Source: Ornithodoros turicata
Taxonomy: Eukaryota; Arthropoda; Arachnida; Ixodida; Argasidae
Direction of reading: 5' to 3'
DNA: 64,000 nucleotides
Assembly: GCF_037126465.1 (NCBI RefSeq)
Contig: NW_026999301.1
Span: 248,001-312,000 of the forward strand
Notes under the pieces: model-generated
The model's database searches: none
Seen by the model: the letters and a program-made list of their open reading frames with translations, nothing else
Told to the model about the DNA's origin: nothing
Made by a program: the position numbers and the translations under genes
In this document: positions 34,466 through 48,100 of the stretch, piece after piece
Layout of the letters: each line of letters opens with the position of its first letter
Position numbering within the stretch: the first letter of the stretch is position 1

Positions 34466-35012
34466 ACATTCGACCGGTTCGCTGGATTTCTACCCATCTA
34501 CGTTCACATTTCTATCAATTTCACCTCTAATTCGCCTCATGTTCACCTCACATTTCTTCCAGCGCTTCCAGCGCTAATATACACACTCTTACACCGAAAT
34601 ATCAACCCGGAGGCCACGCACCCTCGCGCACTCTATCACCACTTCATTTAGTGGATAGCGGTTGTACTATTTCCCACTTATTTTTGCTACAATGTACGCT
34701 ACTCTAACGATACTGTTGCATATGTTTTTCCGTTTTTCTAACAACTATGTGATTGATGTCAGTATTTGTGTTCACGTTTACTTCGTGTGATACTAGCATT
34801 CCTTAGTTTTACTTAAAGCATTAGTTTACTTAGCATATGTGCTCAATATTTGTTATTCGGATGTGCATTGTTATTTCTAGAGATTTTGTTTATTTTTATG
34901 CTATGCCGATTGTACGCTGTACGGGGGACGGACCATCGTCAAGCTGTACTTTACAGCTTTTTGTCCGTGCCTCCACACCTGACTGGTGAAATACAATGAA
35001 TTGAATTGAATT
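34466..35012 (+). mobile_element. Retroelement 3' region with GAATT tail
   Basis: AT-rich 3'-UTR-like sequence ends TACGGGGGACGGACC ... CCTGACTGGTGAAATACAAT, then ends in GAATTGAATTGAATT. Such tails mark 3' ends of non-LTR or Penelope-like retroelements. No intact ORF. Confidence 0.45.
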
Positions 35013-35559
35013 TCACATCTAACGTTCAGGTCATCCCTAAAGAAGGTGAGGGAAAATGCAAGAAACCTCCTTGTAGAGGACGCAAAGAAAGTGCCATATC
35101 CCGTGCAAAGGAAGAAGTGAACGAGGCAAATAATGACAGTCTTGCAGTCGTAATAAAACGCAGGTACCATATGGCAGATAATCCAACTATTTGTGGCCTG
35201 CGCATTCTGGCATCGTAATCGTTGGTTTTACCGAAAGCACTGTTTTACTTCCCGTTGTGCTTTGCGTGATTATGACACGCTCCCTTGCGGTCACACATAC
35301 ACACACACACACACAAAGAAGTACTAGAAATGTTGCAACCACTCCACAGAATATGATGGGATTGGCAAGGAGTTTCTCTGCAATGCATTCAACTAGCGCG
35401 ATATTGATGTAGCTCAAACACGAAATTAAACCATGGCGTAGATTTATCGTTGTGTTTCACAGCAGAAGCCACCGCCCCTAGTTTTTCATATCTTGTGATG
35501 TGGAAGCAAAGCTGTTGTAATGCACGGATACATAACAGCTGTTATATTGCGCGCCTCTA

Positions 35560-35776
35560 AATGACAGCAAAAGAGGACGAAAATGCCTTTGTTCAGTTAA
35601 CCGTCCACCCCTGCGCTCTGCTGAATGGGCTCGTCCTGACTGCCTTTCCTCGTGAGTGGAACGCGCAGCTCCTTTCCCAGGCACATAACCGAATGGCTTT
35701 TGCGCTCAAGGTCGGTCGCATCGATAACGCCCGTACAAACAAAAGTCTTTCCTCGCAAGGCGTTCTTCTCAGCACA
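35560..35776 (+). other. Possible gene A non-coding first exon
   Basis: A donor-like CACA/gtaagt at 35777 precedes the coding exon by a candidate 91-nt intron that ends at the ttttcag acceptor at 35867. The stretch before it could therefore be a 5' UTR exon. Its 5' limit is a guess and no TATA box or initiator is clear. Confidence 0.35.
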
Positions 35777-35867
35777 GTAAGTTGATTGTCCAGTGCGTCT
35801 CACGTTGTTGTAAGGTGGAACGTCGACATGCGCGTTGCTACGGTACTGCATCTTTTGTATTTTTCAG

Positions 35868-36122
35868 ATTTGCGCGCCGTGTTTTCTCCGACACTGCTTT
35901 GCACACATGCGCCATGTGTGAAAAAACTCCTCGTGCCAGGTGGACATCCACGGAAATATGGGCTCTCCTGAGACTCTGGGAACAGAACCTGGACGGCCTG
36001 CGGAAGCAGAAGAGAAATGGAGCGGTATACCAAAAGATCACGGCAGCTCTCAACAAAATGGGTTTCAGCAAGGCCAAGAAACAAGTGCATTCCAAGATCG
36101 AGAACCTAGGTCATACGTATAG
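35868..36122 (+). CDS. Gene A exon with start codon and Myb/SANT-like domain
   Basis: The exon is bounded by an acceptor (ttttcag, ending 35867) and a strong donor (AG/gtaagc at 36123). I place the start at ATG 35914, because it gives MCEKTPRARW directly ahead of the domain and the bases before it read as 5' UTR. Coding length is 209 nt, leaving two bases (AG) of a split Arg codon. Key residues are the spaced tryptophans of RARWTSTEIWALLRLWEQ and the basic third-helix stretch KKQVHSKIENLGHTYR. The same frame stays open upstream to 35782, so an earlier start cannot be excluded. Confidence 0.8.
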
Positions 36123-39100
36123 GTAAGCCGTGAAGGTAATCTAGGATTTCACAAGCCCCCGAGTTGGACTCTTTGCAGCGACACACCTTTTACACACGCC
36201 GGCATCTTGAACACATTTCAGGTTCTCTTTTACCAGCAGAGTATGGGGGACTCATTGCAGCTGCCCCTTTCAACGTCCCTACCGAATGTAATCGGGTAGA
36301 TATCTCCAATATCTGCTTCATATCAGTGAAGCGCCTCACCTCTCATTTTTAATTTCGACTTCGGGTTTGGGCATCTTGCTGAAGAACATAGCGTCGAAAC
36401 TATGGCAAATATTTCCACACACTCGTCCTTATCACGTACCTTTGTAACAGCTATGTTTCTCACAACACTTATAACCGCCTTGTATGTTGATATTTGTTGG
36501 TTTCTTGACCTGCTGCGGACCGCTTAAAGCGAGAGTCCGGACCCAAACGAAATCTAGCAAAAACACGAAATGCTGTTTCATGATGATTTGTTGCGATCGG
36601 CACTGTCGCCTTTTGTTTCATATTTCAAATGATTTTTTTTTATCGTAACTAAATTGAGTCGGCAGCGGGTGACGAAACTTGCTGAGTTCGTTTTATAATA
36701 TCTGAAAAACTTTCCTTAATGATCGTCATATGCATAGCGGAGCTTTTCTGACCTCTACAACTTACGTTACTGTGAAACCGGACATGGTTCGCTTTTCTCC
36801 AGGATTCGTAAAGAAAATGTTTTGTATCTCATCTACACGGAACTCACACTAGGGAACAACTTTCATCGTGAAACCACTGCACGACCCCATGCGTGCTGCA
36901 CCTTTAAGGGTAAAGGTATGCCTTTAATGAGTTAAGAGTTTAAGGCCTCATTTGAGAGTGGGGGCCATTTATGATTTTCAACCACATCTTACTGAATGAA
37001 GTTTTCCACGCAGACACACGGCACTGCCGATCTCCTGTTGTGTGTTTTTGTCAGCGCCCGCTCCAGGACATGGTGCGCTAGCTGTTCAGGCAACAAATGA
37101 CGCAGTAGTATAATGGAACAGCAGTGGCGAACGAATATAAATACATCGGGAGGGGTTCAATGGGGACTTTACATGGGGAGGAGGATTTCCCCCGTTTCCC
37201 TCTCCCAAATGCACTGACAAAACAACGATTTCAGGGAGAGGTTGAACCCTCAGACCCAGTAAAATTTCGAGTGATATGAGTACGCATGCTCACATATGAA
37301 CTATTTCTATTAAACAACTAATCGATGATTTTTGTTACTCTTTATTGAAATAGTTCATCGAGTGTATTTAATCGCTAAGCTTAGTAGCAGAAATCTCCAG
37401 CGTGATATTGCAAACGCTTTGGGTACTGACGGCCCTCGTACGAGAGTACATTCTTAGAAATGAACTTCACCACATAGCACGCTCCTAGCGAACCATCATT
37501 CGGAATGACAACGTTCTCGCCCCTGATTTCTTGAAAACGGGAGGCACCCGGCCGAGGACGCCAGCAACTTGGTGGCAGGGTACAAGTTGCTTAGACACGC
37601 CGTCTTCCGCGAGGGACGTTAAATACGGGGTGCCGTGTGATGAGCTTTCATCGCACGTTAAAGAACCCTCAGGTGGGCAAAAGCAATCCACAGACCGACC
37701 GCTGTGGCGTCGCTCATGATCTCAGTTGTCTCGCGACGTAAACCCCCAATTATTATTATTATTATAGAAAACGGGAGGCGGTGCCTATTTAGTGCCCATA
37801 ATGCACGGCACATAATAGGCGCCGCCTCCCGTTTTCAACAAATCAGGGGCTAGAACGTTGTCATTCCGGGTGATGGTTGGCTAGGAGCGTGCTATGTGGT
37901 GAAGTTCATTTTTAAGAGCGTACTTAATCAAAAACCGCTCGTATATGCATTACGAATATCTTGCAAGTGTGACAAAGTGTCTCAATCTTTACGTAGTGGA
38001 ACTTTTACATTTTGGTTTGGCGTATTGGTGACACACGAAAATCATCGGCTGCCCCTGGGTTCGACGCTTACTCTTAACATCGCAAAGGAGATGGCCGACC
38101 TCGTGCCCCGAAATGGGATCGTACCAAAACCGTGATTCTCCGTGGTATGTGAAATGCCTCGTGTCAAAATTGTGTTTGTGAATGCAGTTGCTTCTGTCAA
38201 TAACGCAGCTGAAACGGTGAATCTGGGCTCAGAGATAGGCAGTTATTTGATTTCATATTACAAAAGAATGTCATTCGAAGGCTCAACATGCGGCAGCATG
38301 TAAATGTCAGCGTTGAACATAATCTAATTCTGTTATTCTTTGAAGGAATACTCGCTTTCCAGGGTCACGGCCAACGTCACATTATTCGAAATTCGGTATT
38401 TGGATGATCTGCATCGAGACATGTTGATATCAACGGGTTCAATTAGTGATAATTCTAGAAGCGAAAAACATACCGCACTCTTAACCATAATTTCCCCGAT
38501 CTGCAAGGTAACGGTGCTTTTGCACAATACATGGAGACGGCATGCCACTCACAAGGGGAATTCGCTTGAATCCTCTGCTATTATACATATATTATACAGG
38601 GTGTATTTTTGCTGCACTACATGTTCAAAACAGAATTGTATTAGGACACTTTCAATTTTGTCAGTAGATAGCTTAGCGTTTCCCGATTTGGCGGCCATTA
38701 GGAATAAGGTTGGTTGTGCAGTGAGGAGGCTAATTAACGGATATATTTTCATAAACTTTATGAGTATAGATGCTTTCTGGGAAATGTAAGATAGCAGAAT
38801 TGGAGGAAGTCATTATTTAAGGGGGCTTTGCTTGTTTATAGTCCTGCAATGCACATTGATATGTCAACTGCCAAGTTTTGCTGTGCAAATGAGCCTAAAT
38901 AGAAAAAAAAAAGGTAAGAAAGGCGTTTTAGCCGCGAAGAGAGCAGCGTTAATTCCACGTCTTAGGGCCACGTGCTTTGAAGCGATGAAACTGATTGGAC
39001 TACGCCTTGATCCGCTGGCATGGTAAACCCCAATAGACAGCTTAAATTCGAATATGTTTCACACACACACACAGACACATCTTACCAAGTTCATTACATG

Positions 39101-42100
39101 TACAATGACAATCACCCGCGAAACTTTCCTTGAATTAAATATCCGGCCCATTCAACAACTATTACGTACCTCAAAACTTGGACTATACGCATATACAGAG
39201 GTGTAATCAGGCTCACACTCCTTGAATACCACTACCGAGCACTACAGTTTTCGTAAGGTGGATGCTGTAACGTCTTCGTTTAGTCGCACTAATAACGGGA
39301 CATAATCAACCCCCAGTCGAACTGCAAATTTCCCAATACATGGAGCCTTTTGTTTGGAACATATGCAAATCTCTCTACATATAAAACAATCTTGACGAAA
39401 TCATTAAATGAGTATATATACAAGTTAGTCTTATGTCATTTAATGGTGTAATTATGATTCCTGTTGGGCTGCGCTAAAGTATCGGGTGCCCTGTCAGGGC
39501 AGCGGAAGGAGAGGGGGTTCGTATGGGTCCTGGGACGACTTCAATGGGTAATGTGGCGACGTTCACCTGGAAAGTATGTAGGAAGACCCAGGGATAACTC
39601 CAGACAGCACAGCCGGTCCCTCCCCGTCACCTCCCAGTCTCGACATGCAAAGCGGCAACCCTAACCACTACACCACGGGAGCTGATCATTCCTACATGAA
39701 ATGAAACATACATACATACATAGCAGGGCGTGCTGAGAAGTTCTTGGACCGACCCACATTCTTTATATACGAACGCGGTCGCGTTATCGTAGACACATAG
39801 AGCGAGATAAAAGAGAGTTTTAGTACATCGTACGCTATCGCTTTTGCGTACGCAAGGGATGGCGTTGATGGTTTTGCGCACGCCCACAACAGAAAGAGAG
39901 CTTCGCGCAGTGCGCAGAACCACCAACGCTATCCATTACGTACGCTATCGCGTTTGCGTACGATATACTAACACTCTCTAAATATGAGAAATTGCAGGTT
40001 TCTAACGCAAAGTGTTCATTTTTGTTCGCCGGGAGGGCGGGGGGGAGTTATTGGCAGAAAAAAAAAAAAAAAAAGAATAGGAAATATAAAATGGGAAAGG
40101 TCAGCCATGCACCACGCCGGCTTGGTCAAGTTATGGTGATGGTACGATGTTTCCCACCGGTTGACCACGGTGTTGATGTCCGGGTTGTCAACGGAACCAT
40201 GTGTACTGCAAGCGTGAAATTTTCCACATAGTAGGTTAAAACCTTAAGGGAGATGAGCTCTCTATTTTTGTGACTCATTTAATCAGTCAGCAACACAAAA
40301 TTTTTCAAATCTCAACTCCGGGCTGCAATGAAGTCCCTGTTCATGCAGAAGAAAACTCAGAGGGAAATCTACGAGCGCATGATGCAAACGCTAAGTGATG
40401 ACTGCCCATCACACTCAAATGTGAAGAAGTGGTGTGCCAACTTTCAGTGTGGGGATTTTGACACCGAAAACGCCGAAAGACCAGGGAGACCTCACGATGT
40501 CAACACCCGAAATTGTTTATTGTGTTCATGACTTATTTCGCGGATCGGCTAATTTCGGCTAAAGCAATTGCGGAGACCTCAGGGATGCCGAGACAACGCA
40601 TTGGGTTTGTAATGGGTTTGTAAGGTGCGAGTCAAATGGGTACTGAAATGTTTGAGTGCCGATCAGACAGAACGCCGAACGGATGCCTCCAAGTTGCTTT
40701 TGCAGCATTTTGAGCATTCTAGTGACACCTTCCTTGATCGACTTGTTACAGCTGACGAAACACGGTTGAATGATTGTGATCCTCAGACAAGACATCAGTC
40801 CATGGAATTACGGGTTCTTCTAGGTCGAAGTAATTCAAGACTTAATGCAGCGGGGAAGGTCATGACCACGGGTTTCTGGGCCAAGGAAAGGTGTTTTGAT
40901 GACTGCATGACTACATCCAGAAGGGTGAAATAGTAATGCAGCGTTGTACTGTAGCTTGCTGTGCCGGCTAAAGGAGGCCTTCAAAGAAAAAACTGCGCGG
41001 GAAGCTACTGAAAGGCGTTCTTCTTTTGCAGGACGATGCACCCGCTCACAAAAACAGGCACGACAATGTAGGTTCTGAAGGACTTGTCATTTGAATGCAT
41101 TGAACATCCGCTGTATCCTGCCCTATATTGCGCCATCGGAGTATTTTTATTTTTTGTTCCAAACCAGAAAAAAAAAGTTTTAAAGGAAACAGATTCTTCG
41201 AGGACACGTAGGTTATAGAAGCAGCCGAAGCATATTTAGGAGAGCAGACGTTCGATTTCTTTTTTTCAAGGGTTAGTGACGCTTCAGGAACGATGTACCA
41301 AGTGTGTTGAACTTCGAGATCGGTGTATTACTGCTGCGTTCTTTCTTTTCGGGCCGAGAACTTTTCAGCACCTTCTTACCTGTCTCACCTTATGTGCAAA
41401 TCTGGTCCCGATTATATTATTATTACGCGTTTATAAACGTAACGGAAAGTACAGCGCTTATGTTCCGGATTGAAAGGTAGGGAAAAAGAGATACGGCACT
41501 CTGTCTCCCGCACACTGGTTTTGCATTTTGCACAGGATGGGAAAATTGCGTACATAAAGATACGTAATACCACTGGCACACGGGCAGCCTAGAGGCCCCT
41601 CAAGAGAAGGATCCCAACGGCGTTTATAATCTCTCACACTCACCACGAAAAATCTTCCGGACTGTGCGGGTGTTTAGAGGTTCCTATTATGACATTTGAG
41701 AATAATCGTGACGACCTATGATTAAAGAGCGCACTTTTTCACAAGCGACCTTGGAGCTCCAGGGGAGGCACGTCCCCCCTTGGCCCCGTTTCGGTACGCC
41801 CATGCCAGCATACTCTTTAAGACAACACATTACCTGATTTGCATGCTCCCAAACCGTAGGCGCTACACGCTACACCTTCCCAAGAGGGACGTGGATGTCC
41901 CGAAATCTCAGACGCTAAAGCATATGTACAGCACAGCGTGCATTGCCAAGACAACAACAACAAAAAGTTGTTGCTGTTCTCGAGACAAAAGACAATCTTT
42001 TGCTAGTCCTTGGTGTCACGTACAGTGAAGAATATTCAAAGTAACCTGGCAAAGAGTAGAAGTTACGAAAAAAAAAGTATTTAAGTTAGGTTACCAAATA

Positions 42101-45100
42101 CTGAGCTTTGAAAGTATTTGCTAAGTCGCTCGCAAAAGCGTTTAATATACGCAACTTACTCTACTCAAGTTACTGTGCAGGTCTGCGCTAGAGCCTGATC
42201 AGGCCTAATGAGGGTCATTTCACTTAAGTACTCTCGCACGAAGGGCTCCAGTGTCCACCGCGTTTCCAACATGACGGTGGAGACTTATGCTGCGAATTAT
42301 AAACTTTGCTCTCAGGTATTTCAGCTATTTAAAGGGAATACACACATTTTGCAATTCGGAATTTGCCGCACGAAAATAAGTTGTATTGATCTGCCGTTTT
42401 TGTCTGAGCAGTGAGCGGTGTGCGCTGAGGAAATCAGTTGGCAGTTCAGTAAGTCTGCGACGCAAACTTCTTTCGCTAAGTAGTCCTTCAATGTTGTAAG
42501 GGACGCCTTCATCAAATGAGTTCTGGTGGTGGTGTGCTCTTTCTCATTTGCTAAATGAGTTATATACTGCCCGTGTACCAGGGGTATAAAAGGAAGTACG
42601 AGAAGGTAATCTTACACAATCGGAGGAACGATAACGTAGCACGTTTGCTGGCAATTTTCTGTTCGTAATTCTCTTTAAGGCGGGATCAATATTGCGACAG
42701 CGGCCCTGTGAATACTCATTTTTCTCAGCGTTCAGGCGCAATGTACGAACAATGGACGCCCCCGTCTTCCTTACTACGTAATGCCCAGTTCCCACTCGAT
42801 GACGCCCTACGCGACGTCGCTTGCAAGCGGCCGAAGTAGACGCGCGTATCCGCCGTTCTGAGAGGAGAGACGCCGAACCAAAAAGTTCGATATGCCAAAC
42901 TTGTTGGTGTTTCCACGGCGTTTGCTAGAGCTCGGGAGACCAATGTTCTCTTGGTCAATAGGGTGACATGTCCAAATCACGCCTTGTCGTTCTTCGTCTG
43001 CTGGTTTTCGCCGTTGTCGCGGCAGTGTTTACACATTACTATATGGTTACCTGACGTTTGTACCATTGAGGGATTTACAAGTTGAACGTGACGAGCTGCA
43101 GAAATATCGAAAAGAGAGGAAATGCGCTCTCACTACCTGTATATAGGATGTACAGAACACACTAAGAGGAAAGCGAACTGAAAAATATCCCCTGAAAGTC
43201 TTGTCAGCCGCGAGACATCGCGGCAAGCTCTCCGTCGTGGGAACACAGAAAACGGGTTCCCTCCCGACACCCTTCGACATCGCCATTCGCATCGTAAGAT
43301 CACGTCTGGGAACTAAATGGGAACTGCATGGACATATCTTCGTTACCCTCGCGTTTAGTTCTCGCATTCTTGTGTAGCCTGACACTAGCGCTAGCAGCGG
43401 AGGGTAGGTTTTCTATATGCGTAAATTGTGGATGCACTGCTTATTGCTAATTGGGTAGCGCAGCGCGCCTAGTTTCAGCACGTGCGCGTTATTTCTAGGG
43501 ATATCCGATATTACTTGAGTTCTGGTCTCGTTTTCGGTGGTCCCTAGAGGCATAGGTGGCGTATCATCCGACATACTTGTCCTTACCGCTAGAACTACAG
43601 ACCTTGTCGCGTTACTCTCAGAAGCACCAGTATTCGCGCGCTCCTTAGCCTCGTTCCCAGCGATGACACAACAGGGGTGGACTGCCAAAATCGCTCTTCC
43701 CATTCGGATGAATACTGGTGGCCGCCGTCTTTAATGAGTATGACTCACGATAACCTAACATTCCATATAACTAGTCATTTGGTAAACATCTGAGCAGCGT
43801 ATCAATGTTCGAAAGAAGGAAAGAGAAGATTGCTTGCTTCCGCGTGCGATATGCACAATTGTTCGCGTGAGGAGTACTGACCGATGCGATATCTTTTCTA
43901 CACCGGTTCCCGGGCGGGGCAAAATGAACGGCCCAAAATGAACACACATACGGGAAAATGGAGGAACTCGGCAAGCGGCAGTCCACATGTGCACAGTTCC
44001 TGTGACTACCACGGGGTGGCAGCACTAATGGCGGCGCCCATTCAGGGAGGAAGGAAACACAGGAGCGGCCCTTCCAACTTTTTGACACTGGGACGGGCGT
44101 GCCAGCCTTCGCATTGCATGCTGGGATACTCCTGTCTACCGTGTGACCGCTCACGTGACCTCAAGAGCATGCGCAGGCCAGCTGCCACAGTACACGACGG
44201 GAGCAGTGACTGTTTTGAAGTTCAGATATTTGCATTGTGATGAACGCCGCGCGTCCAGTTTTATTTGTGTGTATTCGGACGTTTACTCTCTTGGTTTACA
44301 CCTTGGTTTACTCTTCGTTTACACCTCGACTGCAAGACAGGTCACGGTCTGCAGGACAAGCACGCAGGACTAGAAACATCATTAGTGGCAGCGACGTTTA
44401 TGTGAGGATGTGGCCACGTTTTGTGTGTTTGTTGCTGAGGTGGTAAAGCGTGCCAGTAATCAAACTTGCACCACAATGGAGGAAATCAAATGAATCTGCA
44501 GCTGTAGCACAGCGCCAGCTTGCAAACGAACGATTCAAGATGACTCTCTCGCAGACAGGGGTACGAAACAACCGGTCAAGTACGTACTTACGAATGAAAC
44601 GTTATTCCCGTGACAGAGCTGTTTTCTGTTGAACGGCAACCGCGATAAGCACACAATAACAAAACGTTATTTCCGCAATGGTGCTCACATTTTAAGAGTA
44701 AATGACTTGGACAAGCATAAAAGCACGGAAAGCAGCGCCAGCAACAAAGCCTTGCTAAACCGAAACTTTAGAGAAGATCACGTGATGGACAGGAAGTAAT
44801 GGCAGTTTTGACAGGAGTGACCACCAGAGGGGTCCCACGGAAATCTGCTCGAAACGGCCGCTCCTGTGTTTCCTTCCTGCATGCGCCCATTCCTTGAGTC
44901 GCGTTTTTTTGTTCGTGAAAGTGTGTTTATCCCACCCGAGAAGCATGCATTCACACACCCCACCCCATAACACTTTTGCAGCGATAGTCGTATAAAGGGG
45001 TGGGGGGAGATTCTGGAGTCGGCGGAATAGTGTCTGAAGCATCCAGTAAAGCGCTTCCGTCCGCGCCTCACAGAGGGCGCAACAGTCTCATGTTGTAATG

Positions 45101-48100
45101 TCGTTTGCGTCTGCGGAGAGGGCCGGGAGGAAAGAATCCGTTGCTTTGCGCATGCGCTCTGGCTACGGTCTCGCCTTTGCCTTGCTTAGAAAGCTCGCCG
45201 AGTTGTGTGATTGTTATGCGTTGTGCGATGAGTTGTCCGGTTGAGCGCTGAGGTGTCTGTTGTGTGTTTCCTCATCCGCTATGTGTCTTTTCTGTGCGCC
45301 TCATACTTTTTCATGCGTCTTTTGTATAGTTCGGAGACTGATGAATGGGCGCGAGACCTGTGAAGGCATGTACTACATACCATCGTGCAAAGTACGCATA
45401 GTAGAACAGAAGGAAACGACAGCCTCAGGCACAACAGTAGCAGATAAATACATTTGTGATTTGGGTGGTTCTTCCGCCACACTGTGTGAAAAATATCTTT
45501 TTTATTCCGTGTTAGCGCCGCGAAGCAGCTGTGACTGTGAGCGGCGTGCAGATGTGGACAGATGGAGAGAGTACAGCAAGAAGGAGTGGGGGACAGGGGG
45601 AGTATGTGTCATGGGCCGACTGGAAAAGAATATCACATTAATTCTGCTACAGGCAACGCGTTCCCTGTAAACAGGCAGTTGTTTGTTAAATCCCATTCAA
45701 GTAGTGTCTGTTATATTTAAAATAAGGAAATAGATAAAGGATGCATGTAGGAACCTCTCCACCAACATGTCTGCGACTGAAAAAAAGAAAAAAAATACGA
45801 AAGCTGCAAAACAACAACTTTATTTGAGATGATGAACGTGGAGTTTTACCGCCAGGGGCGATACTCTACCCCATTGCTGGTGGTGATGCGGGGAATGAAA
45901 CAATGAGCCCCCTCACAATAAGGATCGAAATCCTATGGTATCTAAGAAGGGCATAAGAAGTTTGAGGACAGAGCGTTGGTGGGTAGGAGTTGGCCAGGGA
46001 GCAAGCAATTTTGAGGGGGGGGGGGCGAGAGTCGAGCTGCTTAAGAGACCCAGAGAGTGCTGTTCGGGAAGATTGATAGTGTGCGGAAAGGAGGCAGGAC
46101 GCTACACAGATAACCGCTCCGCTTCGTATGCTTTGCGAGCTGCACATTACGAGTTAACGCACACACTTCCCTCTATACCAAGTGTGTGCCCCAAATGGTC
46201 GCAGAGTCACGTTCTTCACCGTGCAATCTGCCAGCTTTGAAAGTTTTTGAGTCTGGAATCGTTTTGGAAGACGCGGGGAAACATTGCACCCCGGGCTGTA
46301 TTGTCCAACCACCTGTAACTCCCGTTCCTTTACACACAATTTCTTGTGTATGGTGACAGAAATAAAGTGTCCTTAACTGGGGAAATTTCGGAAGTGCATT
46401 CGTGAAAACAACGATCATAAAGCTGAAACAGAAGCTAAGAACGGCATTGTGTGCTCCTCTTTTGCTATCAGGAGATAGCATATTGTTTGAAGGGGTGTAT
46501 ATATCATTTATTCGGGTCATGATTCAGTTTCACAAAACGTACTTTCATAGCTGAATGTGAGAATATATTATGAAGTTCTCCTTGAGTGTCTGAGATGCCG
46601 TTATCAGGTTGAACACGACTATGGTGCTCCCAACACTGGCTTCGAAAATATGTCCGTTTAAATTATGGGTTCAAGGCATCGCACAGTGCCTGCTCTCTTC
46701 ATTTCAAATCCGCGTTGTTTGGTAGGAGAATATGGGAGAACCATTGCATTGCCGAGGTTTAGACATCAGAGAAGTGGTGCTGGGCTTCTCTGGTATGCGA
46801 GAGCGAGATTGTATCACACTCACATTTAGCTGATGTATTTTGACTGAGTGAGGGCGCGAAAAACAGGCAGCGCGAATGAGAAATCACCGTCTCCTGGTAT
46901 CCTTCCTGCGATCTCTTCATATACTCGCTCTCACTTCCAGGATGGCGGGCTTAATAAACAAAAGAAACCATCAGGATCCGCTACAGGACTCCATGTCCCA
47001 GCAGTTGTCGACAGAAACGGCGGACGCTTTGTGAGTGATGAACGAGAGAGAGAGAGAGAGAAAAAAAAGGCTACACAATTTTGATCAAAATTGCTTAAAC
47101 GAAGGCTATACAGCATTGAAGACGCATGTGGTGTGCGAGGTTACAGGGGGCAGTGTGACAGACAGAGATGGAATTAAAAGCTGTTACAGCAGAACTCAGA
47201 AATCAGTGCACAACTTCACGCGCTTAGTGAATGCACTCCTTAAAAAGACAAAAACTACTGTTTATTATCGTATACATGCCTGCATCAAACAGTTCACTTC
47301 ATGAAAGCTTGGATGATAAACCGTAGTTTGAGTGTCTTTCATCTCTTTATTACTTTGTTCAATCAGTTTCAACATTCCCCGATAGAATGCACTGTACAAA
47401 GGAATTCTTTCTCATAATCACATTTATTATTGTGCACAAAGTTTAAAACCTCGAGTGGTACTATGGGAGATGATTTCGAGGGACGACATACATCCGTTTA
47501 GGACGACATAATGAAAGCTCCACTGCTGCACCATTTCTCGCGAATCCTCCCTTGGGAAGGCAGTGCCGAGAGATGGGAGTTCTCGTACTCACATCGCTTC
47601 CCCACTTGTTGTTGTTTGCCACTTTCGCTCTAACTCGCTCGTTTGGGAACGTAGCATGATAAGACAGGTGGGGAGAGGGGTTACTCTCCAGGGGAAAAGG
47701 GGGAGTTATCGGCTGCTTTTAGAATTAGCTTAAAATTATTCGCCAATTTTGATTTTCAAGTCAAGGGCCGAATGTAGCGTAATTCACGTAGACCGCATAG
47801 TTCCATCTCTTTTATAATCATTGGTCACAGGAGGGCAATTCTTGGCAACAATATAGAAATTGATAATATTTGAAAACTGAATATACAATTCAAAACCGTT
47901 GTTGCATCAAACATCGCACTTATGCGGATGAAACACGCCATACTAAGAAGCCATATTTGACAGATAGGCGTACGGTATTCACTTGGCTATAAAGGTCGTA
48001 GACACTTCAGAGGATAACTATATATTTTTTGGGACTCTATTTCTGCAAGCACCTGAATATGGATGCCGCTGTACCGATACAGGCGGCCCTACACTCTTAG

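Noticed and set aside
43771..44240. Coding genes of about 120 codons on both strands
   Set aside because: Overlapping open frames on opposite strands in GC-rich DNA, with no domain; typical shadows.
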